Positions 42,963 through 50,899 of a DNA stretch of 64,000 nt are shown piece after piece. The DNA is taken from NCBI GenBank assembly GCA_942636505.2, contig CALOGB020000221.1, forward strand, positions 310,001 through 374,000, given 5' to 3'. The notes under the pieces are model-generated. The model made no database searches, had not been told where the DNA came from, and saw only the letters and a list, made by a program, of their open reading frames with translations. The stretch's first letter is position 1, and the number at the start of each line of letters is the position of its first letter. Origin of the DNA: an uncultured bacterium (GTDB lineage Bacteria > Pseudomonadota > Alphaproteobacteria > Sphingomonadales > Sphingomonadaceae). The translations under genes and the position numbers were made by a program.

Positions 42963-44414
42963 CTAGAACGAGCCGGGGACCATCCGTTGCGCAGTGGTTG
43001 GCGCTGCGGGGATCAGCAGGTCCTGACGGGTGCTCGCGGTAGTTCGTGCAGACTGCGCGCTGACATCGCTGGTGATCGCCGAGCAGGTGCGGCCCGCCAG
43101 GAAGTCGAGTGCGCGACGCGTGGACGCTTCACGCGCGTCGCCGAGCGGGAAGCTGATGTCGTCGGTCGCGCGACAGGTCGCCTCCACGGTCGACGCGAGG
43201 CCATCGAAGTAATTGCCGTTGCGTGCCGCGTTCTGCGTCGCGAACGCAATCACGCGCAGACGATCGTCGCAGGCGGGCTTGTCCAGGGCGATCTGGCCGA
43301 CAGGCTTGCCGTATGTGTTCGTCCCGATCAGCGCGGAATTGCCGTGAAGATACGGTGTGAACGAATTGATCAAAAGTTCGCTCGCCGATGCCGTGCCGCC
43401 GCTGCCGATGAATGCGATCCGCGTCGGCGCGATCGATTCGGGTTGCGGTGCGAAGAAGCGGGTCTCGTTGTTCGAGGCCTTCTCCGTGCGGAACGTCGTA
43501 TAGTCGAACACCTCGGACGTTGATCGCCCCCCACCAAGGAGGTCGCCGAGATACTCCGATGTCGCGACAAGACCACCGCCATTGTAGCGAAGGTCGATGA
43601 TGACCTTCGTCACGCCCTGCGCCCGGAAATTCGCGAACGCTGTTTTCAGCGCGGGTTCGGCCGTGGAGATGAACGTGCGCAAGTTGATGTAACCAACGCG
43701 CTGACCGCTATCCTCGATGATCTTCGCGCCGTAGCGTGTCGAGACCGGCAACAGGTTGAAGTCGGCCTTGGCGACGGTCACGTCCCGCGTACCGGCAGCG
43801 TCCGAGACACGGAACACGCGCGCCGTCCCGGTCGTGTCCGGACCGAATGCGGTGGTCAGCCCGGCCGTGCCCTCGGCACTGATGATGGCGCTGACGGTCC
43901 GCAGGTTGCTCGATGTCGTACCGATCGCGAGGATCTCGGCACCGCGGTCGATCCCGGCGGCAAGGGCGGGCGCGCCTTCGAACGACTCGGCTGCGAACAG
44001 GCGCTGGCCGGTCTGGTCGAGCGCGAACCGGATGCCGAAACCGGCACTCGATCCCGAGGCGTAATAGGCGTTCTCTTCCTTGATCGACGTCAGGTAAGTG
44101 AAGAACCGATCCTTGCGCTGCGCTCGCGCGGTCGCGGTCAGCGCGTCGATATAGCTATCGACCGTTGTGTACCCCGCAGGGCTCAAGGTCGCGGGCAGCG
44201 TATCGGGGAACAGATACCATTCGCGAAGCTGTGCGGCGGCCCAGTCCTGGCGTTCGCGCAAGGAACAGCCCGCGGTTGCGGTCGGCGTGGGTGTCGGCGT
44301 AACGCCAATGGCGCCACCGGCACCACCACCGGCCGAGTTCGTGTTGCCGTCGCTACCTCCGCAGCCCGACAGCATCGCAGCTATCGCCAGCATTGTCCCG
44401 AACCGTGCCCGCAC
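42963..44414 (-). CDS. S41-family (C-terminal processing-like) serine peptidase, lipoprotein
   Basis: A 483-residue exported protein starting with GTG. The signal peptide ends in the lipobox MLSGC at about residue 18, followed by a Gly/Pro/Thr-rich linker. A PDZ-like region (about 105-220) precedes the protease core: VIIDLRYNGGGLVATSEYLG, the nucleophile Ser in GSGGTASASELLINSF, and the general-base Lys in GTNTYGKPVGQIAL. Family members degrade envelope proteins or peptides. The substrate is unknown. It has no operon partner; about 145 bases lie between it and the PAP2 gene downstream. Confidence 0.88.
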   Translation of the reverse strand: MRARFGTMLAIAAMLSGCGGSDGNTNSAGGGAGGAIGVTPTPTPTATAGCSLRERQDWAAAQLREWYLFPDTLPATLSPAGYTTVDSYIDALTATARAQRKDRFFTYLTSIKEENAYYASGSSAGFGIRFALDQTGQRLFAAESFEGAPALAAGIDRGAEILAIGTTSSNLRTVSAIISAEGTAGLTTAFGPDTTGTARVFRVSDAAGTRDVTVAKADFNLLPVSTRYGAKIIEDSGQRVGYINLRTFISTAEPALKTAFANFRAQGVTKVIIDLRYNGGGLVATSEYLGDLLGGGRSTSEVFDYTTFRTEKASNNETRFFAPQPESIAPTRIAFIGSGGTASASELLINSFTPYLHGNSALIGTNTYGKPVGQIALDKPACDDRLRVIAFATQNAARNGNYFDGLASTVEATCRATDDISFPLGDAREASTRRALDFLAGRTCSAITSDVSAQSARTTASTRQDLLIPAAPTTAQRMVPGSF

Positions 44415-44537
44415 CGCGTCATCTCCCCCGTTTCCCGAAGGTTACGGAATTAGTCGGGCGATGCCAGCAGCAAATCGAGGTCTGATCCAATATCGGCGAA
44501 TTTGAGGGGGCGGATGGCAGTATACCCCTCCCGCCAT

Positions 44538-44556
44538 CGTCAGGATGACGGAGTAG
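44538..44556. repeat. Partial copy of the 33804-33887 repeat arm
   Basis: CGTCAGGATGACGGAGTAG differs by one base from the right arm and flank at 33873-33891. The left arm is absent here, so it is a remnant or half-site, between the S41 gene and engB. Confidence 0.65.
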
Positions 44557-44585
44557 GAAGGGCGCACTTGTTAAGGCTCAGACCG

Positions 44586-45266
44586 TTAGCTGACCGCTTC
44601 GACCACCGCCGCGCGGAGTTCGGGAATGCCCATGCCGTATTCGCTCGACGTGACGAGGATGTCCGGATGTGCGGCAGGCCGCTTGCGCGCCTCGACCGCG
44701 GTACGCTCGGTCACCTCGACCAACTCGGACGCCTTGATCTTGTCCGCCTTGGTCAGGACCATGCGGTAGCTGACCGCGGCCTTGTCGAGCATCTCGAGGA
44801 TTTCGCGGTCGACGTCCTTAATGCCGTGGCGCGAGTCGATCAGCACGAGCGCGCGCTTGAGAACGTCACGCCCGCGCAAGAAGTCGTTGATCAGGAAGCG
44901 CCATTTCTTCACGACGTCCTTGGGCGCCTTGGCGAACCCGTAGCCGGGCATGTCGACGAGGCGAAACGCGAGCGGGGCACCGACGTCGAAGAAGTTCAGC
45001 TCCTGCGTACGGCCCGGCGTGTTCGACGTGCGCGCCATCGAGTTGCGCCCCGTGAGCGCATTCAACAGCGACGACTTTCCGACGTTCGAGCGACCGGCGA
45101 ACGCCACTTCCGGCACCGACGCATCGGGCAGGAACTCCAGCGTCGGCGCCGACTTGAGGAAGCCGACATGCCCCGCGAACAGCTTGCGTGCATGCTCCAG
45201 CATCTCCGGCGTGAACGGCGCGTCGGTCTGCTCGAGGTCGGGACCTAAGTTGGGAACGTCGTTCAC
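44586..45266 (-). CDS. engB: Ribosome biogenesis GTPase EngB (YihA/YsxC)
   Basis: A 226-residue GTPase. G1 AGRSNVGKSSLLNALTGR, G2 SNTPGRTQELNFF, G3 LVDMPGYGFAKAPK, G4 LTKADKIK and G5 TSSEYG are all present. It acts in late 50S assembly. The start is GTG 45266, overlapping the yidC stop as GTGA. It is the last gene of rpmH-rnpA-yidD-yidC-engB, the usual order in alphaproteobacteria. Confidence 0.96.
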   Translation of the reverse strand: MNDVPNLGPDLEQTDAPFTPEMLEHARKLFAGHVGFLKSAPTLEFLPDASVPEVAFAGRSNVGKSSLLNALTGRNSMARTSNTPGRTQELNFFDVGAPLAFRLVDMPGYGFAKAPKDVVKKWRFLINDFLRGRDVLKRALVLIDSRHGIKDVDREILEMLDKAAVSYRMVLTKADKIKASELVEVTERTAVEARKRPAAHPDILVTSSEYGMGIPELRAAVVEAVS

Positions 45267-46972
45267 TTGGTCACCGGCACTTTCAGGCCCGGATGGCGGG
45301 CATACAACAGCTTCTGCTGGATGATGGTCAGGCAGTTCGACGTGATCCAGTACACCTGGAGGCCGACCGCGAACGGCGCCATCACGAACATCAGCACCCA
45401 TGGCAGCAGCTTGAAGACCTGCTTCTGCGTGTCGTCCATCGGCGTCGGGTTCAGCTTGAACTGGAAGTACATGCTGATGCCCAGGATGATCGGCACGACA
45501 CCGATCGCGATCATGTGCGGCGGCGTGAACGGCAGCAGGCCGAACAGGTTGAGCGGCGTCAGCGGATCCGGCGCGGACAAATCCTTGATCCACGCGACGA
45601 ACGGCTGGTGACGCATCTCGATCGTCAGCATCAGCACCTTGTACAGCGCGTACATGATCGGGATCTGGAGCAGCGTCGGGGCGCAACCGGCGAGCGGGTT
45701 GACGCCCTCGGTCTTGTAGAGCGCCATCACTTCCTGCTGCATGCGGACCTTGTCGTCCTTATACTTCTCCTGCAGCAGCTTCATCTTCGGCTGGACGGCG
45801 CGCATAGCCGCCATCGACTTGAACTGGCGCTGTGCGATCGGGAACAGCAGGCCGCGGATCGTCACGGTGAGCAGGATGATCGCGACACCGAAGTTACCGA
45901 CCATCCGGAACAGCCAGTCGAGATAGTAGAAGATCGGCTTTTCGACGATCCGGAACCAGCCCCAGTCGATCGCATAGTCGAGCTTCGCGACACCGCCCGC
46001 CTGATCGGTGTAGCGATCGAGCAGGCGGACTTCCTTCGCGCCGGCGAAGAAGCGCGAGGTCTGGGTGATCGCCTGGCCGGGTGCGACCTGCTTGGGCTGG
46101 AGCGCGTAGTCGGCCTGGTACGCCTTGTTGGCGCCGGCGCGGAACTGGCCATCGAACGCCTGGCCCTGGTCGGGGACGAGCGCGGTCAACCAGTATTTGT
46201 CGGTGAAGCCGAGCCAGCCGCCGGTCGTCGTGAACTTCTGCGCGGCCTCGTCGATGTCCTTGTAGTTCGGACGGTAATGCGCGCCGCCATTGTCGACCGA
46301 CATTGGGCCGACATGGATCGTCATCGACGACGGATCCTTCGAGATGCCGACCCGGTTGACGAGGCCGTAGGTGGCGACGGGGACGGGCGCGGTGCCGGCG
46401 TTGAGGACGGTCTGGCGGACCGTGAACATGTAATCCCGGTCGACCGCGATCTGGATGCGGAAGCGCTGGCCGGTTGCGTTGGTCGCGTCGAGCGTGACCG
46501 GCGTGGTCGGCGTCAGCGTGGTCGCGCCTGAGGGCGTCCAGACGGCGTCGGCGGCAGGCGGGGCGAGGCCCTGCGCGCGCCAGCCGAAGCTTGCGAAATA
46601 CGCGTCGGGTGCGCCAGCGGGCGATAGCAGGCGGATCGGCGGCGAGTTCTTCGCGACGGTCTCGTCATAGCCCTTGAGCACGAGATCGTCGATCCGCGCG
46701 CCCTTCAGGTTGATCGAGCCGGACACGCGGGGGGTCTCGATGCGGATGCGCGGGGTGCTCGCGATCACGGCGTTGCGATCGCCGATCGCCGCGGCACCGT
46801 CGGCGGCGGGATCGGCAGCGGGGTTGGCGACGGCCTTGGTCTTGCCGCCCTCGATCCGCGTGACCGGCGGATTCGCGGTCGGGAAGAACTTGCCCTGGAT
46901 CAGCGGCCATCCGAACAGGATCAGCGCCGCGATCACCGCGAACAGCACGAAATTCTGCTTGTCGTCTTTCAC
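45263..46972 (-). CDS. yidC: Membrane protein insertase YidC
   Basis: A 569-residue protein. The N-terminal helix (NFVLFAVIAALILFGWPLIQ) is followed by a large periplasmic beta domain (about 60-340) and the conserved C-terminal insertase core: FYYLDWLFRMVGNFGVAIIL, KMKLLQEKYKDDKVRMQQEV, PLAGCAPTLLQIPIMYALYK, DLSAPDPLTPLNLFGLLPF and LPWVLMFVMAPFAVGLQVYW. It inserts inner-membrane proteins with or without SecYEG. The start is GTG 46972, overlapping the yidD stop as GTGA; the upstream open frame covers yidD and is not real. Confidence 0.97.
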   Translation of the reverse strand: MKDDKQNFVLFAVIAALILFGWPLIQGKFFPTANPPVTRIEGGKTKAVANPAADPAADGAAAIGDRNAVIASTPRIRIETPRVSGSINLKGARIDDLVLKGYDETVAKNSPPIRLLSPAGAPDAYFASFGWRAQGLAPPAADAVWTPSGATTLTPTTPVTLDATNATGQRFRIQIAVDRDYMFTVRQTVLNAGTAPVPVATYGLVNRVGISKDPSSMTIHVGPMSVDNGGAHYRPNYKDIDEAAQKFTTTGGWLGFTDKYWLTALVPDQGQAFDGQFRAGANKAYQADYALQPKQVAPGQAITQTSRFFAGAKEVRLLDRYTDQAGGVAKLDYAIDWGWFRIVEKPIFYYLDWLFRMVGNFGVAIILLTVTIRGLLFPIAQRQFKSMAAMRAVQPKMKLLQEKYKDDKVRMQQEVMALYKTEGVNPLAGCAPTLLQIPIMYALYKVLMLTIEMRHQPFVAWIKDLSAPDPLTPLNLFGLLPFTPPHMIAIGVVPIILGISMYFQFKLNPTPMDDTQKQVFKLLPWVLMFVMAPFAVGLQVYWITSNCLTIIQQKLLYARHPGLKVPVTK

Positions 46973-47214
46973 AGGGCGGCGTCTTTCAGTTTCTTGTCGA
47001 TATCTGGGACCGGATCGGGGCCGTACCCGCCCCACGGATGGCAACGCGCGAGACGCTTCGCCGCCAACCAGCCCCCCTTGAGCGCGCCATAGCGCCCAAC
47101 GGCCTCGATTGCATAGGCGGAACACGAAGGATCGTAGCGGCAGCTCGACGGCAGGACGAGCGAGGGCCCGAGTTGCCACGCGCGGGCGATGAGGATGAGG
47201 AGGCGGGCTAGCAT
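46969..47214 (-). CDS. yidD: Membrane protein insertion efficiency factor YidD
   Basis: An 81-residue protein starting MLARLLILIARAWQLGPSLV, with the family signature SSCRYDPSCSAYAIEAVGRY, GGWLAAKRLARCHPWGGYG and DPVPDIDKK. Length is normal. An open frame extends upstream, but it only reads through the palindromic repeat at 47247-47301. It overlaps yidC by GTGA. YidD assists YidC-dependent insertion at the inner membrane. Confidence 0.96.
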   Translation of the reverse strand: MLARLLILIARAWQLGPSLVLPSSCRYDPSCSAYAIEAVGRYGALKGGWLAAKRLARCHPWGGYGPDPVPDIDKKLKDAAL

Positions 47215-47246
47215 GTCAAAACCGACGCTGGCGCGCATGGCAAGAT

Positions 47247-47301
47247 TGTTTCCCCGCGAAGGCGGGAACCCAGCCTGGGCTCCCGCCTTCGCGAGAGAAC
47301 A
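47247..47301. repeat. GC-rich palindromic repeat in the rnpA-yidD gap
   Basis: TTTCCCCGCGAAGGCGGGAA is matched by TCCCGCCTTCGCGAGAGAAC around AACCCAGCCTGGGC, which itself pairs (CCCAG/CTGGG). It is the same family as 33695-33746, with a few changes in the right arm. Confidence 0.8.
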
Positions 47302-47352
47302 AGAAGCGGGGGGAGGTCGCGGCTTCTGCACCGCACCGTCTCAACCCAAACA

Positions 47353-47456
47353 CCACCCCGGCGAAGGCCGGGGCCCAATTGGGCGACATCGGTAATGAAG
47401 CGCAGCCATTCATCACAGCCGCTTTCCCATTTGGGCCCCGGCCTTCGCCGGGGTGG
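47353..47456. repeat. Perfect 26-bp inverted repeat overlapping the 3' end of rnpA
   Basis: The arm at 47353-47378 (starting CCACCCCGGCGAAGGCC) is exactly complementary to 47431-47456. The right arm supplies the last coding part of rnpA, giving the peptide STPAKAGAQ, and the left arm lies after its stop. It is a relative of the other GC-rich palindromes but with distinct ends. Confidence 0.85.
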
Positions 47457-47967
47457 AGACCTGTGCTGGTGTGGTGGTGTCTGCCGATATGGTAGCAGCC
47501 GCCTGCGGCGTAACCTTACGGAAAGCCTTGCCCAGCTCAGTCCGCAACAATGCGTAATCCCGCTCGACGCCGCCGTTGCGCCCGATCAACACATGATCAG
47601 CCCCAGCAACGCCGCGCTCCGCCAACAGCTCACGCGCCAACGCCCGCAACCGCCGTTTCATGCGGTTCCGGACGACGGCGTTGCCGATCTTCTTGGTGAC
47701 GGTGAAGCCGATTCGCATCGTCTCGTCACCGTCATCGCGGGGGCGCATGAGCAGGACGAATCCTGGCATCGGTGCGCGCTTCCCCACATTCGCCGCGAGA
47801 AAATCGCGGCGCTTGTCGAGTATGGTTAGGCCGACAGCTTCTTGCGGCCGCGTGCGCGGCGTGCGTGGATCACTGCCCGGCCGCCGACCGTCGCCATCCG
47901 TGCGCGGAAGCCGTGACGGCGTGCGCGTACCAGGTTGCTCGGCTGAAAGGTCCGCTTCATTGGTCAT
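47413..47967 (-). CDS. rnpA: Ribonuclease P protein component, frame fully overlapping rpmH
   Basis: The conserved core is clear: LDKRRDFLAANVGK, PGFVLLM, MRIGFTVTKKIGNAVVRNRM (RNR signature), KRRLRALARELLAE and RTELGKAFRKV. The protein binds RNase P RNA for tRNA 5' maturation. The only ATG, GTG, TTG or CTG before the core in this frame is ATG 47967, seven bases upstream of the rpmH ATG, which gives 184 residues with a 46-residue Arg/Pro-rich extension (family usual 110-130). Alternatives are a non-standard start such as ATA just after the rpmH stop, which would give a protein near 135 residues. Thermus is a known precedent for full rpmH overlap. The last 14 or so residues are encoded by an intergenic-type repeat. 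Confidence 0.9.
   Translation of the reverse strand: MTNEADLSAEQPGTRTPSRLPRTDGDGRRPGSDPRTPRTRPQEAVGLTILDKRRDFLAANVGKRAPMPGFVLLMRPRDDGDETMRIGFTVTKKIGNAVVRNRMKRRLRALARELLAERGVAGADHVLIGRNGGVERDYALLRTELGKAFRKVTPQAAATISADTTTPAQVSTPAKAGAQMGKRL
47826..47960 (-). CDS. rpmH: 50S ribosomal protein L34
   Basis: A 44-residue, Arg-rich protein: MKRTFQPSNLVRARRHGFRA, then RMATVGGRAVIHARRARGRK and KLSA. This is the complete L34 signature and normal length. AGGGA lies eight bases before the ATG. The whole gene sits inside the rnpA frame described above, shifted by one frame. It is the first gene of the rpmH-rnpA-yidD-yidC-engB run. Confidence 0.97.
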   Translation of the reverse strand: MKRTFQPSNLVRARRHGFRARMATVGGRAVIHARRARGRKKLSA

Positions 47968-47980
47968 TCCCTAGGTCATC

Positions 47981-48010
47981 AAATAGAAAACGGCCGCCAC
48001 GGGGACGGCC
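47981..48010 (-). terminator. Probable terminator between the PGPGW-like gene and rpmH
   Basis: On the minus strand GGCCG and CGGCC (with further CC/GG pairs inside) form a hairpin followed by GTTTTCTATTT. It lies after the stop at 48048 and before rpmH; an attenuator role in the rpmH leader cannot be excluded. Confidence 0.45.
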
Positions 48011-48047
48011 TTGATGGCTGGGCGCTTACGGAAAGGGCGGCGGTAAG

Positions 48048-48359
48048 TCAATTCGCACCCGTCGTAACGGTCGTGTTTTTGGCAGCCTTGGCGCGCTCGT
48101 GCCGCCGCATCGCGCTCTGCCGCCGCATCATCCGATCGACGAAATGCCCGGTCCGTGGCCAACGCCGCTTCAGTCGCGCCCATTTGAGCCGCGCCCAGCG
48201 CGAATTGCGCAGGACGAGGACCATTCCGCCCGCGAACAGGAAGATACCCGCAGGCCCCGGCAGCGGTGCGAGCAGGGGCGCACTCAGGATCAACACTATC
48301 CCGAGCACCAGCTGGCCGAAGCGGAGGACGGGGGAGCGGACTGCTTTCACAGAAGGCAT
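48048..48359 (-). CDS. Small membrane protein, PGPGW-like
   Basis: A 103-residue protein from ATG 48359. It has two close hydrophobic segments (LVLGIVLILSAPLLAPL and GPAGIFLFAGGMVLVL) around the loop PLPGPAG, then a basic tail (RNSRWARLKWARLKRRWPRT ... RMMRRQSAMRRHERAKAA). The layout matches the PGPGW family of short transmembrane proteins of unknown function. The open frame extends upstream, but that part overlaps the divergent comM gene. Confidence 0.75.
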   Translation of the reverse strand: MPSVKAVRSPVLRFGQLVLGIVLILSAPLLAPLPGPAGIFLFAGGMVLVLRNSRWARLKWARLKRRWPRTGHFVDRMMRRQSAMRRHERAKAAKNTTVTTGAN

Positions 48360-48480
48360 GTGGGTCCGGTGTATTAGGTTCGCAAGACGGCGTGATAGGA
48401 GAGTTCCGTGCCGCCCGTCCTTGCAGACATGGCAAATCGGGTATGAATAAGGCGTGACGTCGTGTCGCGGGGGAGCGGGC

Positions 48481-49989
48481 ATGGCGGCGATCGTAGCGAC
48501 GGTGGCGTATCTCGGGCTGGAGGCACGCGCGGTCGAGGTGCAAGTCCAACTGATTCCAGGACTTCCCGCATTTAACGTCGTTGGGTTGGCGGACAAGGCG
48601 GTCGGCGAAAGTCGTGAACGGGTGCGGGGGGCGATCGCGGGCATGGGGCTGTCGCTGCCGCCGAAACGGATCGCGGTGAACCTGTCGCCCGCCGATCTTC
48701 CGAAAGAAGGATCGCATTTCGATCTTCCTATCGCGCTGGCGTTGCTGGCGGCGATGGGTGTGGTCGATGCCGAGGCGCTGGCGGACTATGTGATCGTTGG
48801 CGAACTCGGGCTCGACGCGCGGATCACCGCCTCGCCGGGCGTGCTGCTGGCGGCGCTGCATGCGTCGGAAGTGGGGAAGGGGCTCGTCTGCCCCGCGGCG
48901 CAAGGATCTGAAGCGGCATGGGCAGGCGAGATCGAGGTGATTGCCGCGCCGGATCTGCTTTCGTTGCTCAACCACTTCAAGGGCCACGGCCTGCTCAGCC
49001 CACCCAAGCCGGGAATCGCAGAGCACGCTGATCACGGTCCAGACCTGCGGCAGGTGAAGGGGCAGGAGACCGCGAAGCGCGCTCTGGAGATCGCTGCTGC
49101 CGGATCGCATAATCTGCTGATGGTAGGCCCGCCGGGTTCCGGCAAGTCGCTGATGGCCTCCTGCCTCCCCGGTATCCTGCCACCGCTCGACCCAGCCGAA
49201 GCGCTTGAAGTGTCGATGGTGCAATCGGTAGCGGGCACGCTTTCCGGCGGCCGCCTGACCCGCACGAGACCTTTTCGGGCCCCGCACCATTCCGCATCGA
49301 TGGCGGCACTCACCGGGGGCGGGTTAAAGGTAAAGCCGGGGGAGGTAAGCCTCGCGCATCTCGGCGTGCTCTTTCTCGACGAACTCCCGGAGTTCCAGCG
49401 CGCCGTTCTCGATTCGCTGCGCCAACCGCTTGAGACGGGCACGGTCAGCGTCGCCCGTGCCAACGCGCACGTCACCTTTCCTGCGCGCGTACAGTTGATC
49501 GCCGCGATGAACCCGTGTCGGTGCGGCCACCTCGGCGATGCGAGTCTGGCCTGCGCGAGAGCCCCGAAATGCGCCGCAGATTATCAGGCGAAGGTTTCCG
49601 GTCCGCTACTCGACCGAATCGACCTTCACATCGACGTACAGGCTGTCAGCGCCGCCGACCTGATTCTCCCGCCGCCGACCGAAGGCTCGGCTGAGGTTTC
49701 CGCTCGCGTTTCCGCCGCCCGGGCGATCCAGACCGAGCGATACCGCGACCACCCGGTACGCACGAACGCAGAGGCGGATGGCGCGCTGCTCGACTGCGTT
49801 GCCACGCCAGACGAAGCCGGTCGCAAACTTCTCGCTCAGGCCGCCGAAGCGATGCGTTTGACCGCGCGCGGCTACACCCGCATCCTCCGGGTGGCCCGCA
49901 CCATCGCCGATCTCGCGGGCAGCGAGACGGTCGGCCGTATTCATGTCGCCGAAGCGCTAAGTTACCGCCGCCAACCGCCCCGCAACTAA
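48481..49989 (+). CDS. comM: YifB/ComM-family Mg-chelatase-like AAA+ ATPase
   Basis: About 502 residues. The N-terminal ChlI-like domain reads VATVAYLGLEARAVEVQVQL, NVVGLADKAVGESRERVR and NLSPADLPKEGSHFDLPIAL. The AAA+ part has Walker A MVGPPGSGKSLMASCLPG, FRAPHHSASMAALTGGG, Walker B LGVLFLDELPEF, MNPCRCGHLGD and the C-terminal RGYTRILRVARTIADLAG. ComM is a hexameric helicase that extends branch migration during natural transformation in Vibrio and relatives. ATG 48481 is chosen (the ORF can extend to 48454). It is divergent from the PGPGW-like gene. Confidence 0.93.
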   Translation: MAAIVATVAYLGLEARAVEVQVQLIPGLPAFNVVGLADKAVGESRERVRGAIAGMGLSLPPKRIAVNLSPADLPKEGSHFDLPIALALLAAMGVVDAEALADYVIVGELGLDARITASPGVLLAALHASEVGKGLVCPAAQGSEAAWAGEIEVIAAPDLLSLLNHFKGHGLLSPPKPGIAEHADHGPDLRQVKGQETAKRALEIAAAGSHNLLMVGPPGSGKSLMASCLPGILPPLDPAEALEVSMVQSVAGTLSGGRLTRTRPFRAPHHSASMAALTGGGLKVKPGEVSLAHLGVLFLDELPEFQRAVLDSLRQPLETGTVSVARANAHVTFPARVQLIAAMNPCRCGHLGDASLACARAPKCAADYQAKVSGPLLDRIDLHIDVQAVSAADLILPPPTEGSAEVSARVSAARAIQTERYRDHPVRTNAEADGALLDCVATPDEAGRKLLAQAAEAMRLTARGYTRILRVARTIADLAGSETVGRIHVAEALSYRRQPPRN

Positions 49990-50046
49990 AGGCGCAACTA
50001 AACCCGCTTGCGGCGGACGAAAGCTTCGTCTAGCCAACCCGCCGCT

Positions 50047-50131
50047 GCCCCTGTGGCGAAATTGGTAGACGCGACCGACTCAAAATCGGTTGCCGCAAGG
50101 CATGCTGGTTCGATTCCGGCCAGGGGCACCA
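50047..50131 (+). tRNA. tRNA-Leu (anticodon CAA)
   Basis: GCCCCTG at the 5' end pairs with CAGGGGC at the 3' end. The D-arm contains AATTGGTAGAC, the anticodon loop CTCAAAA gives anticodon CAA, a long variable arm (TTGCCGCAAGGCA) marks a class II tRNA, and the T-arm has GGTTCGATTCC. CCA is encoded. It reads UUG. Confidence 0.96.
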
Positions 50132-50218
50132 TCTCTTTCCAGCGATCACGCGTCGACCCTTGGGGCGAGCAGCACAATGATCGTTTCCTTGCTAAAATTT
50201 CGCCGGTAAGGACGCGGG

Positions 50219-50890
50219 ATGGCGAAGCGACCGGCCCGATATGTCTCATCGCGGCGGCGCAATCGATCGGGGCTGAGGCCATCGTCCGAGCATTGGCTTC
50301 TCCTACTCGGCGCAGTGGTCGCGTTCGCGGCGATCTTCGGGTCGTTGACCGATCTGCCCTGGCCGACCGAAACCACCACGGATCACCGCAAGCCCCGGTT
50401 GACGATGGCGCAGGCGCGCGCGTCCAATGCGCTGGTCCCGATCGTTGCCGACAAACGCAAGCGCGCGGAGCCGTTCCGGTTTCGCGGTGGTCCTGCGGCG
50501 CGTCTCCAGGCGACCGAATGCCTCGCCACCGTGGCGCTCTATGAAGCCGGTACCGATCGCGACGGACAGCGCGCGGTCATCCAGGTCGTGCTCAACCGGG
50601 TCGGCGCGCGTGGCTTCCCCAAGACGGTCTGCGGGGTCGTCTACCAAGGTGCGAACCGGAAGACCGGGTGCCAGTTCTCCTTCACCTGCGACGGCTCGCA
50701 GACACGACGCCCCGAACACGAGGGCTGGGAGGAGGCGCGGCACGCGGCACGGCGGGCGATCAACGGCTACGTCTATACGCCGGTCGGCCGCGCGACGCAT
50801 TACCATACCGACTGGCTGGTACCGTACTGGCGCAGTTCGCTCGTCAAGGTGGCGACCGTTGAGTCGCACATCTTCTATCAGCGTCGCTAG
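50219..50890 (+). CDS. Cell wall hydrolase (SleB/CwlJ-type domain)
   Basis: A 223-residue protein with a basic N-terminus, one membrane segment (LLLLGAVVAFAAIFGSL, about 27-43) and a periplasmic Hydrolase_2 domain (about 95-222): ECLATVALYEAGTDRDGQRA with the catalytic-type Glu, VIQVVLNRVGARGFPKTVCG, VVYQGANRKTGCQFSFTCDG and ATHYHTDWLVPYWRSSLVKV. In spore formers this domain cleaves cortex peptidoglycan; in alphaproteobacteria it is a general wall hydrolase. It stands alone after tRNA-Leu. Confidence 0.9.
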   Translation: MAKRPARYVSSRRRNRSGLRPSSEHWLLLLGAVVAFAAIFGSLTDLPWPTETTTDHRKPRLTMAQARASNALVPIVADKRKRAEPFRFRGGPAARLQATECLATVALYEAGTDRDGQRAVIQVVLNRVGARGFPKTVCGVVYQGANRKTGCQFSFTCDGSQTRRPEHEGWEEARHAARRAINGYVYTPVGRATHYHTDWLVPYWRSSLVKVATVESHIFYQRR

Positions 50891-50899
50891 CCAGTCCGT

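Noticed and set aside
50008..50544. A 178-codon frame starting before tRNA-Leu
   Set aside because: Its first part is the tRNA read as protein (KLVDATDSKSVAARH, a known artefact), and the rest overlaps the cell wall hydrolase gene out of frame.
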